DNA from: Candidatus Methanophagales archaeon | Lineage (GTDB): Archaea; Halobacteriota; Syntropharchaeia; Alkanophagales; Methanospirareceae | Direction: 5' to 3' | Assembly: GCA_021161765.1 (NCBI GenBank) | Contig: JAGGZZ010000068.1 | Coordinates: forward strand, 1 to 6,971 | Length of the DNA: 6,971 nt | Part shown: positions 6,582 to 6,971 of the stretch, piece after piece | Layout: every line of letters starts with the position of its first letter | Numbering within the stretch: the stretch's first letter is position 1 | Position numbers and translations under genes: made by a program | The notes under the pieces: generated by a model | Told to the model about the DNA's origin: nothing | Databases searched by the model: none | Seen by the model: the letters and a program-made list of their open reading frames with translations, nothing else

Positions 6582-6971
6582 TTAGACGGTGCCTCGCTCC
6601 GATATGTCATGTACAGGACAGATATATGTTAAATTGTCTATCATCATTCGTGCCTTACAACCACCACATACCCTCCTATATTCGCAATCATCACACCACG
6701 ACCCCGCATTTTCACCGTGCTCAAATTCGAACTTGCACCCTCTTAACTTTTCCCTGACCTTATCAAGCCCTTCTTCACGCACGTTGCCCATCCGAACGGG
6801 AATAAAAGGACATGCCCATACGTCCCCATTTGGTTTGATGTACATCATTCCCTTATCCGCTAAACAACCGCCGACGAGACGTCCTAAGAACCGTATAAGT
6901 CGAGAGTTATGTATCCCACGACGTTGAAGTGCGTATGCCCAGTATTCGGGTGCTGCAACCGGGATTATTAT
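6582..6971 (-). CDS. Radical SAM enzyme, C-terminal SPASM domain (5' end beyond the window)
   Basis: The minus-strand frame is open from the right edge to the TGA-side stop at 6582, giving 129 residues; an internal ATG at 6848 is not the true start because the frame continues beyond the edge. The cysteine pattern is that of a SPASM domain, which binds auxiliary iron-sulfur clusters: C-X12-G-X4-C (GGCLADKGMMYIKPNGDVWAC region), then CDDCEYRRVCGGC, then a final C in YICPVHD. The CX2C spacing at CGGC and the phrase PNGDVWACPF resemble the archaeal heme-pathway (AhbD-like) and related peptide or cofactor-maturing radical SAM enzymes. The CxxxCxxC radical SAM motif would lie off the window, so the substrate cannot be decided. 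It converges on the DUF447 operon. Confidence 0.88.
   Translation of the reverse strand: MIIPVAAPEYWAYALQRRGIHNSRLIRFLGRLVGGCLADKGMMYIKPNGDVWACPFIPVRMGNVREEGLDKVREKLRGCKFEFEHGENAGSWCDDCEYRRVCGGCKARMMIDNLTYICPVHDISERGTV

Noticed and set aside
6589..6927. Plus-strand frame of 112 codons
   Set aside because: It is antisense to the SPASM cysteine motifs, which are the real coding signal here.

Overview
The window looks like a fragment of an archaeal (probably euryarchaeal, methanogen- or ANME-like) chromosome. The main reason is the DUF447 gene, a family I know mainly from methanogens and Archaeoglobus-type archaea. Supporting signs are a GAGGTG ribosome-binding site, TATA-like promoter elements with short leaders, an AT-leaning composition and a dispersed repeat of CACAGATTA-type words between genes. 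The genus cannot be fixed from sequence alone.

Layout. (1) 1-3258, minus strand: one uninterrupted 1086-codon reading frame running off the left edge. It is a single-chain type IIG (Eco57I-like) restriction-modification enzyme with a PD-(D/E)XK nuclease, an N6-adenine methyltransferase core and a target-recognition region. (2) 3259-3515: its promoter and leader, a 27-codon micro-ORF, and an unusual mosaic tandem array whose units all begin with ATT. (3) 3516-4494, minus strand: a broken AlbA_2 (Schlafen-like) / RecG-C-terminal-like ATP-binding regulator. It has lost its N-terminus and an internal block. (4) 4495-4785: degenerate sequence containing a second copy of the type IIG promoter block, set at exactly the same distance from an ATG that now leads only into a dead reading frame, plus the divergent promoter of the next gene. 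(5) 4786-6359, plus strand: a two-gene operon with an ATGA overlap. The first protein has a tyrosine-recombinase-like core-binding fold but no catalytic domain; the second is a DUF447 flavin-split-barrel protein. (6) 6360-6581: a convergent intergenic gap with a dispersed-repeat motif and a large imperfect inverted repeat. (7) 6582-6971, minus strand: the C-terminal SPASM domain of a radical SAM enzyme running off the right edge.

Functionally the left half is a small, partly decayed defence-type locus: an intact-looking restriction enzyme beside a decayed AlbA_2 protein, with duplicated control sequences. The right half looks like chromosomal genes. The most interesting signals are the duplicated, spacing-conserved promoter block, the ATT-headed array that enters the 3' end of the broken gene, and the uncharacterised recombinase-fold/DUF447 gene pair. 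No complete new multi-gene system can be demonstrated here.
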